From Verrucolacustris abundans (GTDB taxonomy: Bacteria > Verrucomicrobiota > Verrucomicrobiia > Methylacidiphilales > Verrucolacustridaceae), in the NCBI GenBank assembly GCA_965194535.1, contig OZ239145.1, positions 372,001 to 436,000 on the forward strand: DNA of 64,000 nt, in the 5' to 3' direction. The notes under the pieces were generated by a model that saw nothing but the letters and a program-made list of their open reading frames with translations, was not told where the DNA came from and searched no databases. This document shows, piece after piece, positions 17,383 through 25,263 of this stretch; position 1 is the first letter of the stretch, and each line of letters opens with the position of its first letter. A program made the translations under genes and the position numbers.

Positions 17383-18084
17383 TTATTCTTTCGCGGGCAA
17401 CCCGTGAGATCCGATAAATACGAATGCCAAGCTCCAGCCTGAAAAAGCCAAGAGAAAGTAGGGAATCTGTAGGTTCATGGGTAGACCGTAAAGAAAGAGA
17501 AGGATGGGTCCCCAGTACATGTAGTCTGGAAAAAGGAGCGGAAGTACGCGGTCCCGATAGAGGGGCCAGTTCCAAGAACGTAGGATGCGGAGGGGGCCCC
17601 ACCCAAGTTCGAGCCAGAGAAAGTAACTGACGCTCATGGGTAGAGCAATGAGGGGAATAAAGCAGAAAAAATCGAAAGCGATTTTAGGAAGAACGACCTG
17701 CCACTTTGCGCCGACACCAAACATAAAAGCTTGGAAAAGATAAAAAAGATCCACGAGGAGGCCATTGAACCCGAAAAAGAGAAAGTTCCAGCCAAGCTTT
17801 CGTAACCGATCGGGAGACCAGGTTCGGTCTGGACCAACTACGGTTCGAACAGACTCAGGCAAGAGTGTGCCCGCGAGGGCGGTCAACAGGGCAGAGAGGA
17901 AAATGCCACCTGAGGCTTTCCAGTTTGCGAAGACATCAACCGATGCTTGAACTGAAGGGATGTGGTAGTAGGAAAAGTAGAGACCGATTGCGATGGCCTG
18001 AAAAAAAAGAAAAACGCGGTAAAATCGACGGACGGCTAGTAGGCCGGGACGAAGTGCGTCACGCAGAGTCCAAGGGGATGACAA
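17383..18084 (-). CDS. Hypothetical integral membrane protein
   Basis: I do not recognise this family with confidence. The 233-residue product has about five hydrophobic segments (near residues 25-45, 62-80, 98-120, 135-155 and 190-225). The C-terminal pattern WGPILLFLYGLPMNLQIPYF followed by FSGWSLAFVFIG recalls the C-terminus of Mpv17/PMP22 proteins, but the match is loose. The start is TTG at 18084, 3 nt after the stop of the Fe-S carrier gene, so the two are probably co-transcribed. The following oppA has its own spacer of 50 nt. Confidence 0.6.
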   Translation of the reverse strand: MSSPWTLRDALRPGLLAVRRFYRVFLFFQAIAIGLYFSYYHIPSVQASVDVFANWKASGGIFLSALLTALAGTLLPESVRTVVGPDRTWSPDRLRKLGWNFLFFGFNGLLVDLFYLFQAFMFGVGAKWQVVLPKIAFDFFCFIPLIALPMSVSYFLWLELGWGPLRILRSWNWPLYRDRVLPLLFPDYMYWGPILLFLYGLPMNLQIPYFLLAFSGWSLAFVFIGSHGLPAKE

Positions 18085-18087
18085 AAA

Positions 18088-18405
18088 TCAGGCCTCGAAG
18101 GAGGTTCCGCACCCGCAGGTTTGTTTCGCCTTGGGGTTCACAATTTTAAAGCCGGTATGGGTGAGTTCGTCTTCGTAATCGAGAGTACATGCCTCAAGGA
18201 GGGGGGCACTTTCTGCGGCAATAAAGAGACGAGCGCCGTTTTGGTCTATTTTTTCGTCGGTTGGTTCAGGAAGAGTGACGGCCATTCCGTAGGAGGAGCC
18301 TGCGCATCCCCCTTTTTCAATGAAAAGGCGAAGGCCGCGATTGGGATCTCCTTGTGAGGTCAGATTCCGAATCTGAGAAGCCGCACGATCGGTTAACTGG
18401 ACCAT
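18088..18405 (-). CDS. A-type iron-sulfur cluster carrier (IscA/ErpA/HesB family)
   Basis: The 105-residue protein matches the family in length and in its three cluster-binding cysteines. One lies in GGCAGSSYGM near residue 34, and two in the C-terminal TCGCGTSF (C-x-C). The opening LTDRAASQIRNL is also characteristic. Such proteins receive an Fe-S cluster from the assembly scaffold and pass it to target enzymes. No isc or suf genes are nearby, so the specific partner is unknown. It is transcribed away from the KefB-type antiporter gene. Confidence 0.9.
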   Translation of the reverse strand: MVQLTDRAASQIRNLTSQGDPNRGLRLFIEKGGCAGSSYGMAVTLPEPTDEKIDQNGARLFIAAESAPLLEACTLDYEDELTHTGFKIVNPKAKQTCGCGTSFEA

Positions 18406-18502
18406 AAAGATAGAGTATGACCTGAGGGGGCGGGTGTCAAAATGCAGGCTTCATGGCCCGACAGAGTGGTTGAGTTTTCAATCAGGGAGGTAGAGTCAAT
18501 CC

Positions 18503-20527
18503 ATGCACGGAATGCAACTGGTTCAAGACCTGGCCCTCATCATGACTGCCGCTGCGGTGGCAACGGTCATTTGCCAGAGGCTCAATCAACCTGTTGTTTT
18601 GGGATACATTTTAGCTGGGGTAGTGATTGGGCCAAACAACCCATGGATTCGTTTGGTTGTGAACGAGGAGGAGATTCGGACTTTGGCAGAGTTGGGGGTG
18701 ATTCTTCTCATGTTTTCCGTCGGACTCCATTTTAGTTTTCGAAAACTAAAAGAGGTGGGAGGTGTGGCTATCGTTACGGCCGTGGTGGAGATCGCGGGAA
18801 TGTTCTTTTTAGGAGAGAGGATGGGAAGGCTTTTTGGGTGGAGCACGATGGATGCAATTTTTCTTGGGGCGATCCTATCCATTTCGTCCACAACGATTAT
18901 TGCCAAAGTTTTAGAAAGTATGGGGCTTTTGCGGCCCGGTTTCGCCCGATTGATTTTCGGTGTTCTGATCGTGGAAGATATTTTGGCCATTGCGATGATG
19001 GGGATGCTGACGAGTTTCGGAACAACGGGGGAGTTGAGTTGGTTGGGGGCGGGCCAAACTCTGCTGAAGTTGGCCGCATTTTTTGTGGCGGTGGCGGTGG
19101 GGGGATTTTTGCTGGTACCAGGGTTGGTCCGGTTGGCGAGTCGGACGCGGATGGAAGAGGTTCTTCTCATTACGGTTTTGGGACTGATCTTTGCAGGAGC
19201 CATTTTTGCAGAGCGGTTAGGATTCAGCGTGGCGTTGGGGGCCTTTCTGATTGGTGCGGTTTTGGCGGAGGTGAAAGAGGTGAATCGAATCGAAAAGTTG
19301 GTGGCGCCCGTGCGGGACCTTTTTAGCGCGATCTTTTTTACCTCATCTGGAATGTTGATCACCTTTGCGATGACCCCCCGAGGGGTGGCGGAGGTAGGTT
19401 TGATTGCGCTTGTGGTGGTGATCGGGAAAATTATTTTCAGCACGTTCGGGGCGTTGTTGGGGGGTGCGGATTTACGCACGGCGGTTCGGGCGGGAATGAG
19501 TTTGGCGCAGATTGGGGAGTTTTCTTTTATTCTAGCTGGGTTGGGAATGAGCCTAGGGGTTACGGGCCAAAGGTTGTACTCGTTGGCCGTCATGGTTTCG
19601 GCTGTGACGACTTTGACGACCCCCTATCTGATTCGGGTGTCGGAAGGGTCGGCAGATTGGATGGAGCGAAAGGCGCCTCGTTGGTGGGTTGATTTTTGGA
19701 GGTTCTATCCGAGTTGGTTACGGAGTATGCGTTCGGAACCCGGAGATCGGCACCATGTAGCGCGGCAATTCATCCGAAAACTATTAGGGCAGTTAGGGCT
19801 TCAGCTTGCCTTGTTGACGGCTCCCATTCTGGCAGCTGCAGCGTTTTGGGATAGCTATCGAGAAAGATTGCCTGAAACCGTGCGGCTGGCTTGGTGGGGG
19901 GGAGGGCTTTTTTGGCTGGGTGGCGCTCTTTTGGCTTTGCCTGTGGGTTGGGCTTTTTTGCGAAAGTATCATGCGTTGGCAATGCTGGTTTCGGAGTTGA
20001 TTTTTCCTCGAGGAAGTCGTGAGGAAGTGGGATCGGCCCGAAAATGGGCCACATTTCTTTTTTGCGGAATGGGGGCTGTCTTGGGTGGTGTGTATTTGCT
20101 GGTGATCAGTTCTCCGCTTCTGCCGTCAGGGAAAATGTTTCCTATTTTAATGGCTTTGGTTGTGGCTGTGGGGTTGGTGAGTCGCAAAAAACTTGTGGAG
20201 CTGTATGCTAAGGGGCAGAGCGCAATTCGGGATACCTTTGCCGTAGCGCCGGATCCAGGGGAGGTGCGTTTGCCAGGGGATTCGCAGGTACGATCGTTTC
20301 GGGTGGGTCGAGGTTCAGGCTTGATTGGGCAGTCTTTAAAAGAGACCGGTCTTCGAAAGGTCAGCGGGGTGGTGGTGGTGGCGATTGAGAGGGCGGGGGG
20401 AAGCACGGTTTCGCCTGGTCCTGACGAGAGGTTATTCGAAGGGGATGAACTATTTGTTTTTGGCGAGAAGGGGCAGTTAGAATTGGCGAGCGAGTTTTTT
20501 ATGAACTGCGGCGTAGTCGAGGTCTAG
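18503..20527 (+). CDS. KefB/CPA2-type monovalent cation:proton antiporter with C-terminal TrkA-C domain
   Basis: A 674-residue inner-membrane protein. Residues 1-390 form the CPA2 exchanger core, with LNQPVVLGYILAGVVIGP at 27-44, AILSISSTTIIAKVL and RLIFGVLIVEDILAIAMMG. A further cytoplasmic and membrane part follows (three to four helices around 430-570). Residues 590-670 form a TrkA-C (RCK-C) domain with VRSFRVGRGSGLIGQSLKE. There is no complete nucleotide-binding TrkA-N domain, unlike E. coli KefB/KefC. A second ATG is at 18512; the GGGAGG before 18503 fits either. The 3' end overlaps the convergent glycosylase gene by 29 nt. Confidence 0.88.
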   Translation: MHGMQLVQDLALIMTAAAVATVICQRLNQPVVLGYILAGVVIGPNNPWIRLVVNEEEIRTLAELGVILLMFSVGLHFSFRKLKEVGGVAIVTAVVEIAGMFFLGERMGRLFGWSTMDAIFLGAILSISSTTIIAKVLESMGLLRPGFARLIFGVLIVEDILAIAMMGMLTSFGTTGELSWLGAGQTLLKLAAFFVAVAVGGFLLVPGLVRLASRTRMEEVLLITVLGLIFAGAIFAERLGFSVALGAFLIGAVLAEVKEVNRIEKLVAPVRDLFSAIFFTSSGMLITFAMTPRGVAEVGLIALVVVIGKIIFSTFGALLGGADLRTAVRAGMSLAQIGEFSFILAGLGMSLGVTGQRLYSLAVMVSAVTTLTTPYLIRVSEGSADWMERKAPRWWVDFWRFYPSWLRSMRSEPGDRHHVARQFIRKLLGQLGLQLALLTAPILAAAAFWDSYRERLPETVRLAWWGGGLFWLGGALLALPVGWAFLRKYHALAMLVSELIFPRGSREEVGSARKWATFLFCGMGAVLGGVYLLVISSPLLPSGKMFPILMALVVAVGLVSRKKLVELYAKGQSAIRDTFAVAPDPGEVRLPGDSQVRSFRVGRGSGLIGQSLKETGLRKVSGVVVVAIERAGGSTVSPGPDERLFEGDELFVFGEKGQLELASEFFMNCGVVEV

Positions 20528-21371
20528 TGGAACGGCTCTCAGGGGGTCTTTTGGGCTGGTGACGAAACCAGTGAAAGAGGAGGAGTTGAGCGATGCCGCG
20601 GTTGGGGCCGAACTTCTGGTGCGACCAGGTTTCCAGGTCGCCAAGGCGAAGGGCCTTTCTTTTTTTGGGGAAGTATAGTTGGCGAAGAAGGCGATCGACC
20701 CAAACATCGACGGGGAAGGAGTCCCAGCGCCCATACGCGTATAAAAGAACACAACGTGAGATTTTCGGTCCGACTCCGGGCAAGGTTTCGAGATGAGCTG
20801 CGGCTTGGGCGGTTGAAAGTGAAGGCGGGATCTCAAGCAGGGAGGGTTGAGCGGCAACTCGTTTGGCCGTGGCTAGAAGGTGGCGAGCACGATAGCCAAG
20901 AGCACAGGAGCGAAGGGCTGATTCGCCCGCTTGAGCGAGAGTGTTGGCGGAAGGAAATGAGTTTGCGGGTCCTCCGAAGGTCTGGCGCAAACGGGCATGA
21001 ATCTGGCGAATCTGGACGATCTGTTTGAGAGAGGAGCAGATAAAGTTGGCAAGGCACTCCCAAGGGTCTTCGCGAAGGGGACGCAGGCCTGGATATTTCT
21101 GCATAGCGGAGAGGAGGTGAGCGTCGGACGAGATTTGAGGCTGAAGCAGGGATGGCAGATCAAGATCTAGGGTGAAGTAGTTTTGGATCTGGGCAGGGGA
21201 GAGGGATGGGTTATCCCAGTGGAGGGATTGACCTCTGATGTGGAGTTGGACGGGTTGGGATTCGATCCAGCCCGTGAAGGTAGAGTCATCAAGAGGATTC
21301 CAAGAGAAGCTTTGCCCGCCAAGGAGGGTCGAGGATAGATCTAAAGGGTGAGAAAGTTTGAGGGAGGGCAT
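20499..21371 (-). CDS. OGG1-like 8-oxoguanine DNA glycosylase/AP lyase
   Basis: The 290-residue protein resembles eukaryote-type OGG1. It has LLGGQSFSWNP at residues 16-26, DPWECLANFICSSLKQI at 102-118, a helix-hairpin-helix LPGVGPKISRC (197-207) with the Schiff-base lysine at 203, and SFPVDVWVDR with the catalytic Asp at 222. These residues align with Lys249 and Asp268 of human OGG1. It would excise 8-oxoguanine from oxidised DNA. This type is less usual in bacteria than MutM. The start is ATG at 21371. A 3-methyladenine glycosylase of the same superfamily is the alternative, but the GQSFSW and ECL motifs favour OGG. Confidence 0.85.
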   Translation of the reverse strand: MPSLKLSHPLDLSSTLLGGQSFSWNPLDDSTFTGWIESQPVQLHIRGQSLHWDNPSLSPAQIQNYFTLDLDLPSLLQPQISSDAHLLSAMQKYPGLRPLREDPWECLANFICSSLKQIVQIRQIHARLRQTFGGPANSFPSANTLAQAGESALRSCALGYRARHLLATAKRVAAQPSLLEIPPSLSTAQAAAHLETLPGVGPKISRCVLLYAYGRWDSFPVDVWVDRLLRQLYFPKKRKALRLGDLETWSHQKFGPNRGIAQLLLFHWFRHQPKRPPESRSTRPRLRRSS

Positions 21372-21413
21372 CGGTTCAAAAGATTAAAGGTTTCGGAATG
21401 GAGGAGAAGTGGG

Positions 21414-22298
21414 ATGATCTGGGTTGTGCAAAAAAGATTAATCGTTTTTTGGTTCGTTTGGGCGCTTGGCAGCACTGTGCAGTCGCAAATCGGTGAGGAA
21501 CCTGTGCGCAAAGCAGAGCTTGTGGGGGAGCAGGTTCGAACTGCGGAGCCTGTTGTGGAAGGGGTGCGGAAGGCAGGCTCTGTGGATACGAAAAAGGGTT
21601 CCGCTCTAGATCAGATTTTGTCCACGACTCCTAAGGTAACAATCCAATCTCCGCAGGATGGGCAGGTGATGCCATGGGAGACGGTGGATGTTTTCGTCCA
21701 AGTTGAAAACCTAACCATAAGTGAGGATGAGCATCGTTTGCATGTGATTGTGGACAACGGCTCTCCGATCGAGCACACGAATGTTTTACGACCTGTCATC
21801 TTGCGCGGATTAGCTCCAGGAGCACATACCCTACGGATCTTTGCGGTAAAACCCGATGGCAAGATGTTGCCGAACCCAGAGGCTTTGATGAGGGTAGATT
21901 TTTATGTGCGGAGACAGGATTTTTCTAATTTTCAACCTATGGATAGACCTTATTTGACGGTCAACCTGCCGATGGATGGGGTTGCCATTCCTGATGCAGA
22001 GGGGAAGGTTTGGTTGGATTTCATGACGCACCAAGCCCCGATGGGTAAGGGAAAGTACCGGGTGAAGGCGGTGATGAATGGGGTTGAGACGATTGTGAGC
22101 ACGCGGGATCCGCATCCATGGGGTGGCTTGGCGGAGGGGAGGCATCGGGTGGTGATTGAGTTGATCGATGAGGATGGAGATCCAGTCTCAGAAATCTTTG
22201 CAAGGGTGGAGAGGACTTTTGAAATTATGAGGATGGTGCGGGCTGTGAATCCGCGGGAAGTGGATTCGGCAAACCTTTGGTTAAGAAACAGGCAGTAG
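21414..22298 (+). CDS. Hypothetical secreted protein with Ig-like domains and an N-terminal decapeptide repeat
   Basis: No family is recognised. ATG at 21414 has AGGAG seven bases upstream and opens a signal peptide (MIWVVQKRLIVFWFVWALG). It is preferred over an upstream in-frame start at 21348. Mature residues about 26-58 contain three imperfect 10-residue repeats (EPVRKAELVG, EQVRTAEPVV, EGVRKAGSVD). Two beta-rich domains of about 100 residues follow, each starting with a TIQSPQDG- or TVNLPMDG-type strand, reminiscent of Ig-like folds. The neighbouring glycosylase and YbeY genes face other ways, so it is transcribed alone. Confidence 0.6.
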   Translation: MIWVVQKRLIVFWFVWALGSTVQSQIGEEPVRKAELVGEQVRTAEPVVEGVRKAGSVDTKKGSALDQILSTTPKVTIQSPQDGQVMPWETVDVFVQVENLTISEDEHRLHVIVDNGSPIEHTNVLRPVILRGLAPGAHTLRIFAVKPDGKMLPNPEALMRVDFYVRRQDFSNFQPMDRPYLTVNLPMDGVAIPDAEGKVWLDFMTHQAPMGKGKYRVKAVMNGVETIVSTRDPHPWGGLAEGRHRVVIELIDEDGDPVSEIFARVERTFEIMRMVRAVNPREVDSANLWLRNRQ

Positions 22299-22335
22299 GG
22301 GGAAAAGCTGTCTGTACTAAAGTTTACGGATCGCG

Positions 22336-22770
22336 CTAGCCACTTGGGGAGTTCGTGATTTTGCGCAGACGATTTTGCATCCTTCGCATCGTGGCTGCAC
22401 CCGCAGGCGTGGAGTCTCGAAAGCCTGTAAGGTGGAGGATTCCGTGAAGAATATATGTGAGAAGCTCTTCTCGCAACGTTAGGCCGTGTCCTCGGCAGAG
22501 TGAGGCGGCGACGGCTGGGCAAACGACAATTTCGCCGTGGGGGAAGGCCAAAACATCAGCAGGTGAGGGATCCTGCAAGTGTGTTTGGTGCAGTCGACCG
22601 CTCTCTTGGGGGGATACAAAGACAATGCCAAGCTCAAGGGGGAGTCGCTTGCGGCGACTCTCCGGAAGGTGCTGCAGGGCCGAGGTGACCTTACGACGAA
22701 AGTATGCGAGGTTCAGTCGGTGCCGGCGCTGGCGATTGTTCCAATGAATGCGGATGGGTTTTGTTGCCAC
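22336..22770 (-). CDS. ybeY: Endoribonuclease YbeY (16S rRNA maturation, ribosome quality control)
   Basis: The product (about 144 residues) begins with IRIHWNNRQRR, the usual YbeY N-terminus, and ends with the metal motif HGILHLTGFRDSTPAGAATM. The two first histidines of HGxLHLxGxDH are present, but the third ligand position reads Asp (GFRD). I chose GTG at 22770, with AAGGA five bases upstream. The frame is open back to 22833, but that part has no YbeY character. It overlaps the end of the 7TM-HD gene by 80 nt. The phoH, 7TM-HD, ybeY order is a known conserved cluster. Confidence 0.82.
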   Translation of the reverse strand: MATKPIRIHWNNRQRRHRLNLAYFRRKVTSALQHLPESRRKRLPLELGIVFVSPQESGRLHQTHLQDPSPADVLAFPHGEIVVCPAVAASLCRGHGLTLREELLTYILHGILHLTGFRDSTPAGAATMRRMQNRLRKITNSPSG

Positions 22771-24235
22771 GACGATCCTTAGGATAGCGAATTCGGGGGC
22801 GGAGGATACTCTGCAAAGCATGGGCGAGGGCACGCCGTGCTGACTGCCATTCGGTTTGTGTCAGCTTAGATTTCTCCCAATGACCTTCCTCAAAGCGAGC
22901 GGCAAAAAGTTTTTCCACGAGTTTTGCTGCGTCCCCGGGGGCGGGTTTTTCCATTGAACGAGATGCTGATTCAACCATATCGGCGAGGGAGAGTAGTGCC
23001 GTCTCGGGGGATTGAGGTATGGGGCCTGCGTAGCGAAAGGAGGATTCGGCAACGGGGGGTATGTCTTCATCCCGAAGGCGGAGAATCTTTCCCCCCGTGC
23101 GAGCATCTTTTTCGTGTTGGAGGGCACGCTGATAAAAGAACCAGACAAGTGAGGTGCCGTGGTGTTCGCGAATCGCATCTCGAATTCTTCGGGGAAGACG
23201 ATGGAGTCGGGCCAAAGCTAGACCCTCCTTCACATGGGCCAGAATAATGAGAACACTCATGGATGGGGTGAGGTTGGCGTGAGGATCGGGATCACTGGGA
23301 TTGAAGTTTTCAGTGAAGTACTCGGCTTTCTCAACTTTTCCAATGTCGTGGTACAGAGCCATGGCACGGCAAGCGCGAGGGTTTGCAGAGTGGGTGGCGG
23401 CGGCGGCGGCTTCGGCAAGGTGTCCAACCAGGATGCTGTGGAGGTAGGTTCCGGGAGCTTCGATGGAGAGCTTTCGCAGAAGGGGATGATCGAGGCTGGT
23501 GAGTTCAAGCCAGGAGAGATCGGTCGTGCGGTCGAACACAGACTCGAGGACAGGGAGCAGGGCGCCAACAAGGATGGCACCGAGAAGACCAAGAGCGGCA
23601 GATGATAAAGCCTCTGTGACGAGCAGGTCTCGCGCGAGGTTCATGTTGTGACCGGAGGCAATGATGGTGGTGAGTAGAGAGACAAGGCCAAGGCCCGCAC
23701 CTGCGCGGAGTAGATCTGAGCGACGAGTAATTTTTCGGGAAAGAAAAATGGCGGCCAGCCCTGTGAGAAGTGAGGAGACCAAGTAGCGCCCGTCCGGACG
23801 AAGGAGAAAAAATTCACCCATTCCCAGAAGCACAATCAGGAGAAGGCCTGCCCGAGGTCCTACCAAGGTGGTAAGGACCAGAGCCGCGAGTGCGGGGGGG
23901 ATCAGGTAGGAACAGGCTCCGAAAGAGAAGCGGGGTGCTACTGCCAAAAGAATCAGAATGAAGGCGAAATTTCCAATGAGAGTGAGAAGAAAGAGAGCGA
24001 GAAGGCGATTTCTATGAAGAGTTTCAGGCAGAACGACAGAGAGAATTAGGGGAAGAACCACGGCGACGAAAACAGCCGCAATCCATGCTGAGGGGCCAGC
24101 TCCTGCGGGAGTCCAGAGTGAGAGTGTGTATGAGGCGGCGGCGGTAAGGAGAAAGAGAAAAAAGCGAACCGTCCGGTTATTTTCTAAGCTATTTTCCGAG
24201 GTAGTACGGCGAGTGAGGGTGGTGGGTGAGCTCAC
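22691..24235 (-). CDS. 7TM-HD family HDIG phosphohydrolase (PgpH/YqfF type), short form
   Basis: The membrane part (residues about 20-235) has seven or eight hydrophobic segments. It is followed by a cytosolic HD domain with HSILVGHLAEAAA near 270, the HD pair in ALYHDIGKVEKAEYF, and DAIREHHGTSLVWFF. Homologues such as Listeria PgpH hydrolyse cyclic di-AMP. Full-length members carry a large N-terminal extracytoplasmic 7TMR-HDED domain; here the protein is only 514 residues and begins almost at the first helix, so that sensor is absent. The start GTG (24235) overlaps the phoH stop by 4 nt. Confidence 0.87.
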   Translation of the reverse strand: MSSPTTLTRRTTSENSLENNRTVRFFLFLLTAAASYTLSLWTPAGAGPSAWIAAVFVAVVLPLILSVVLPETLHRNRLLALFLLTLIGNFAFILILLAVAPRFSFGACSYLIPPALAALVLTTLVGPRAGLLLIVLLGMGEFFLLRPDGRYLVSSLLTGLAAIFLSRKITRRSDLLRAGAGLGLVSLLTTIIASGHNMNLARDLLVTEALSSAALGLLGAILVGALLPVLESVFDRTTDLSWLELTSLDHPLLRKLSIEAPGTYLHSILVGHLAEAAAAATHSANPRACRAMALYHDIGKVEKAEYFTENFNPSDPDPHANLTPSMSVLIILAHVKEGLALARLHRLPRRIRDAIREHHGTSLVWFFYQRALQHEKDARTGGKILRLRDEDIPPVAESSFRYAGPIPQSPETALLSLADMVESASRSMEKPAPGDAAKLVEKLFAARFEEGHWEKSKLTQTEWQSARRALAHALQSILRPRIRYPKDRRGNKTHPHSLEQSPAPAPTEPRILSS

Positions 24236-25206
24236 AGGGTGAGGCTGGTCTGCCTGAGTCCGCGGTGCTCTTTGTAGGCACGGACAATTTTTCCTACCAG
24301 TTCGTGGCGGATGACGTCGGTATCCTCAAATCGAACAAACCCGATCCCTTCTACGGGGGCGAGGGCTTGAACGGCTTCGACGAGCCCAGATTTACGGCTG
24401 TGGGGAAGATCGACTTGGGTAGGATCTCCCGTGACGATGCATTTGGATTCGGCCCCCAGCCGAGTGAGAAACATAAACATCTGTTCTGTGGTGGCATTCT
24501 GACCTTCGTCGAGGATGACGAAGGCTCCATTCAAGGTGCGGCCGCGCATATAGGCGAGGGGAGCGATTTCGAGGATTCCCTTGTCCATGAGTTTTTGGAT
24601 CTCTTCCACGTCGAGCATATCGTACAGGGCATCGTATAAAGGGCGAAGGTATGGAAATATTTTTTCCTGTAGATCCCCTGGGAGAAAGCCGAGAGCTTCG
24701 CCCGCTTCAACGGCTGGACGGGTAAGAATGATGCGGTTGATTTTGTCTGCTTTGAGGTAGGAGATGGCCATCGCCATCGCGAGGTAGGTTTTACCCGTAC
24801 CCGCTGGTCCGATCCCAAACACGAGATCGTGGTGGCGGATGGTTTCAACATAGGCTTTTTGAAGAAAGGTTTTGGGAAGAATAGCGGGTTTTTTTGCTGA
24901 GACTTGGATTCGGCAGGACCACATTCCCTCAAGGCTTTTGCCCTCCCCTCGGTGCACGGCGCGTAGGGCGTGAAGAAATTCGTAGCGGCGGACTCGGAGT
25001 CCGTGCTGTCGAGCCAGGTGAAGTTGACGGAAGAGTTCCTGGGCGGCGGCAACATTTTTTTCCACCCCATCGATTTTGAGAAGGGTGTCCCGTACGGTGA
25101 TTTTGACCCCTAGGGTGGATTCGGCCTCTCGAAGGAGGGAGTCATCCGCTGCATAGAGTTCCGAGAGAGTGTGGGCGTTTTCGAACGTGAGGGTTTGATC
25201 GCTCAT
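24232..25206 (-). CDS. phoH: PhoH family protein (P-loop ATPase/RNA helicase-like)
   Basis: The 324-residue protein has Walker A GPAGTGKT at 133-140, Walker B FVILDEGQNAT near 214-224 and the family stretch TRPAVEAGEALGFLPGDLQE. The N-terminal part (residues 30-65) resembles a KH-like nucleic-acid-binding region. PhoH proteins are thought to act with YbeY in RNA processing, and both are in this operon. ATG at 25206. The upstream neighbour, an unknown coiled-coil protein, ends 57 nt before it on the same strand. Confidence 0.92.
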   Translation of the reverse strand: MSDQTLTFENAHTLSELYAADDSLLREAESTLGVKITVRDTLLKIDGVEKNVAAAQELFRQLHLARQHGLRVRRYEFLHALRAVHRGEGKSLEGMWSCRIQVSAKKPAILPKTFLQKAYVETIRHHDLVFGIGPAGTGKTYLAMAMAISYLKADKINRIILTRPAVEAGEALGFLPGDLQEKIFPYLRPLYDALYDMLDVEEIQKLMDKGILEIAPLAYMRGRTLNGAFVILDEGQNATTEQMFMFLTRLGAESKCIVTGDPTQVDLPHSRKSGLVEAVQALAPVEGIGFVRFEDTDVIRHELVGKIVRAYKEHRGLRQTSLTL

Positions 25207-25263
25207 GGGCTCAGTTGAGTTGTAGGGAGGAGGAGAAAAGGGGGAAGAAAGATATTTTTGGGG

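Noticed and set aside
18586..19593. A 335-codon open frame on the minus strand inside the KefB-type antiporter gene
   Set aside because: It lies wholly opposite a well-conserved transporter, has no family similarity, and is explained by the codon bias of the real gene.
21526..21600. Short repeated units that might suggest a CRISPR or satellite array
   Set aside because: The repeats are imperfect, coding, in frame and lack spacers; they are protein decapeptide repeats.
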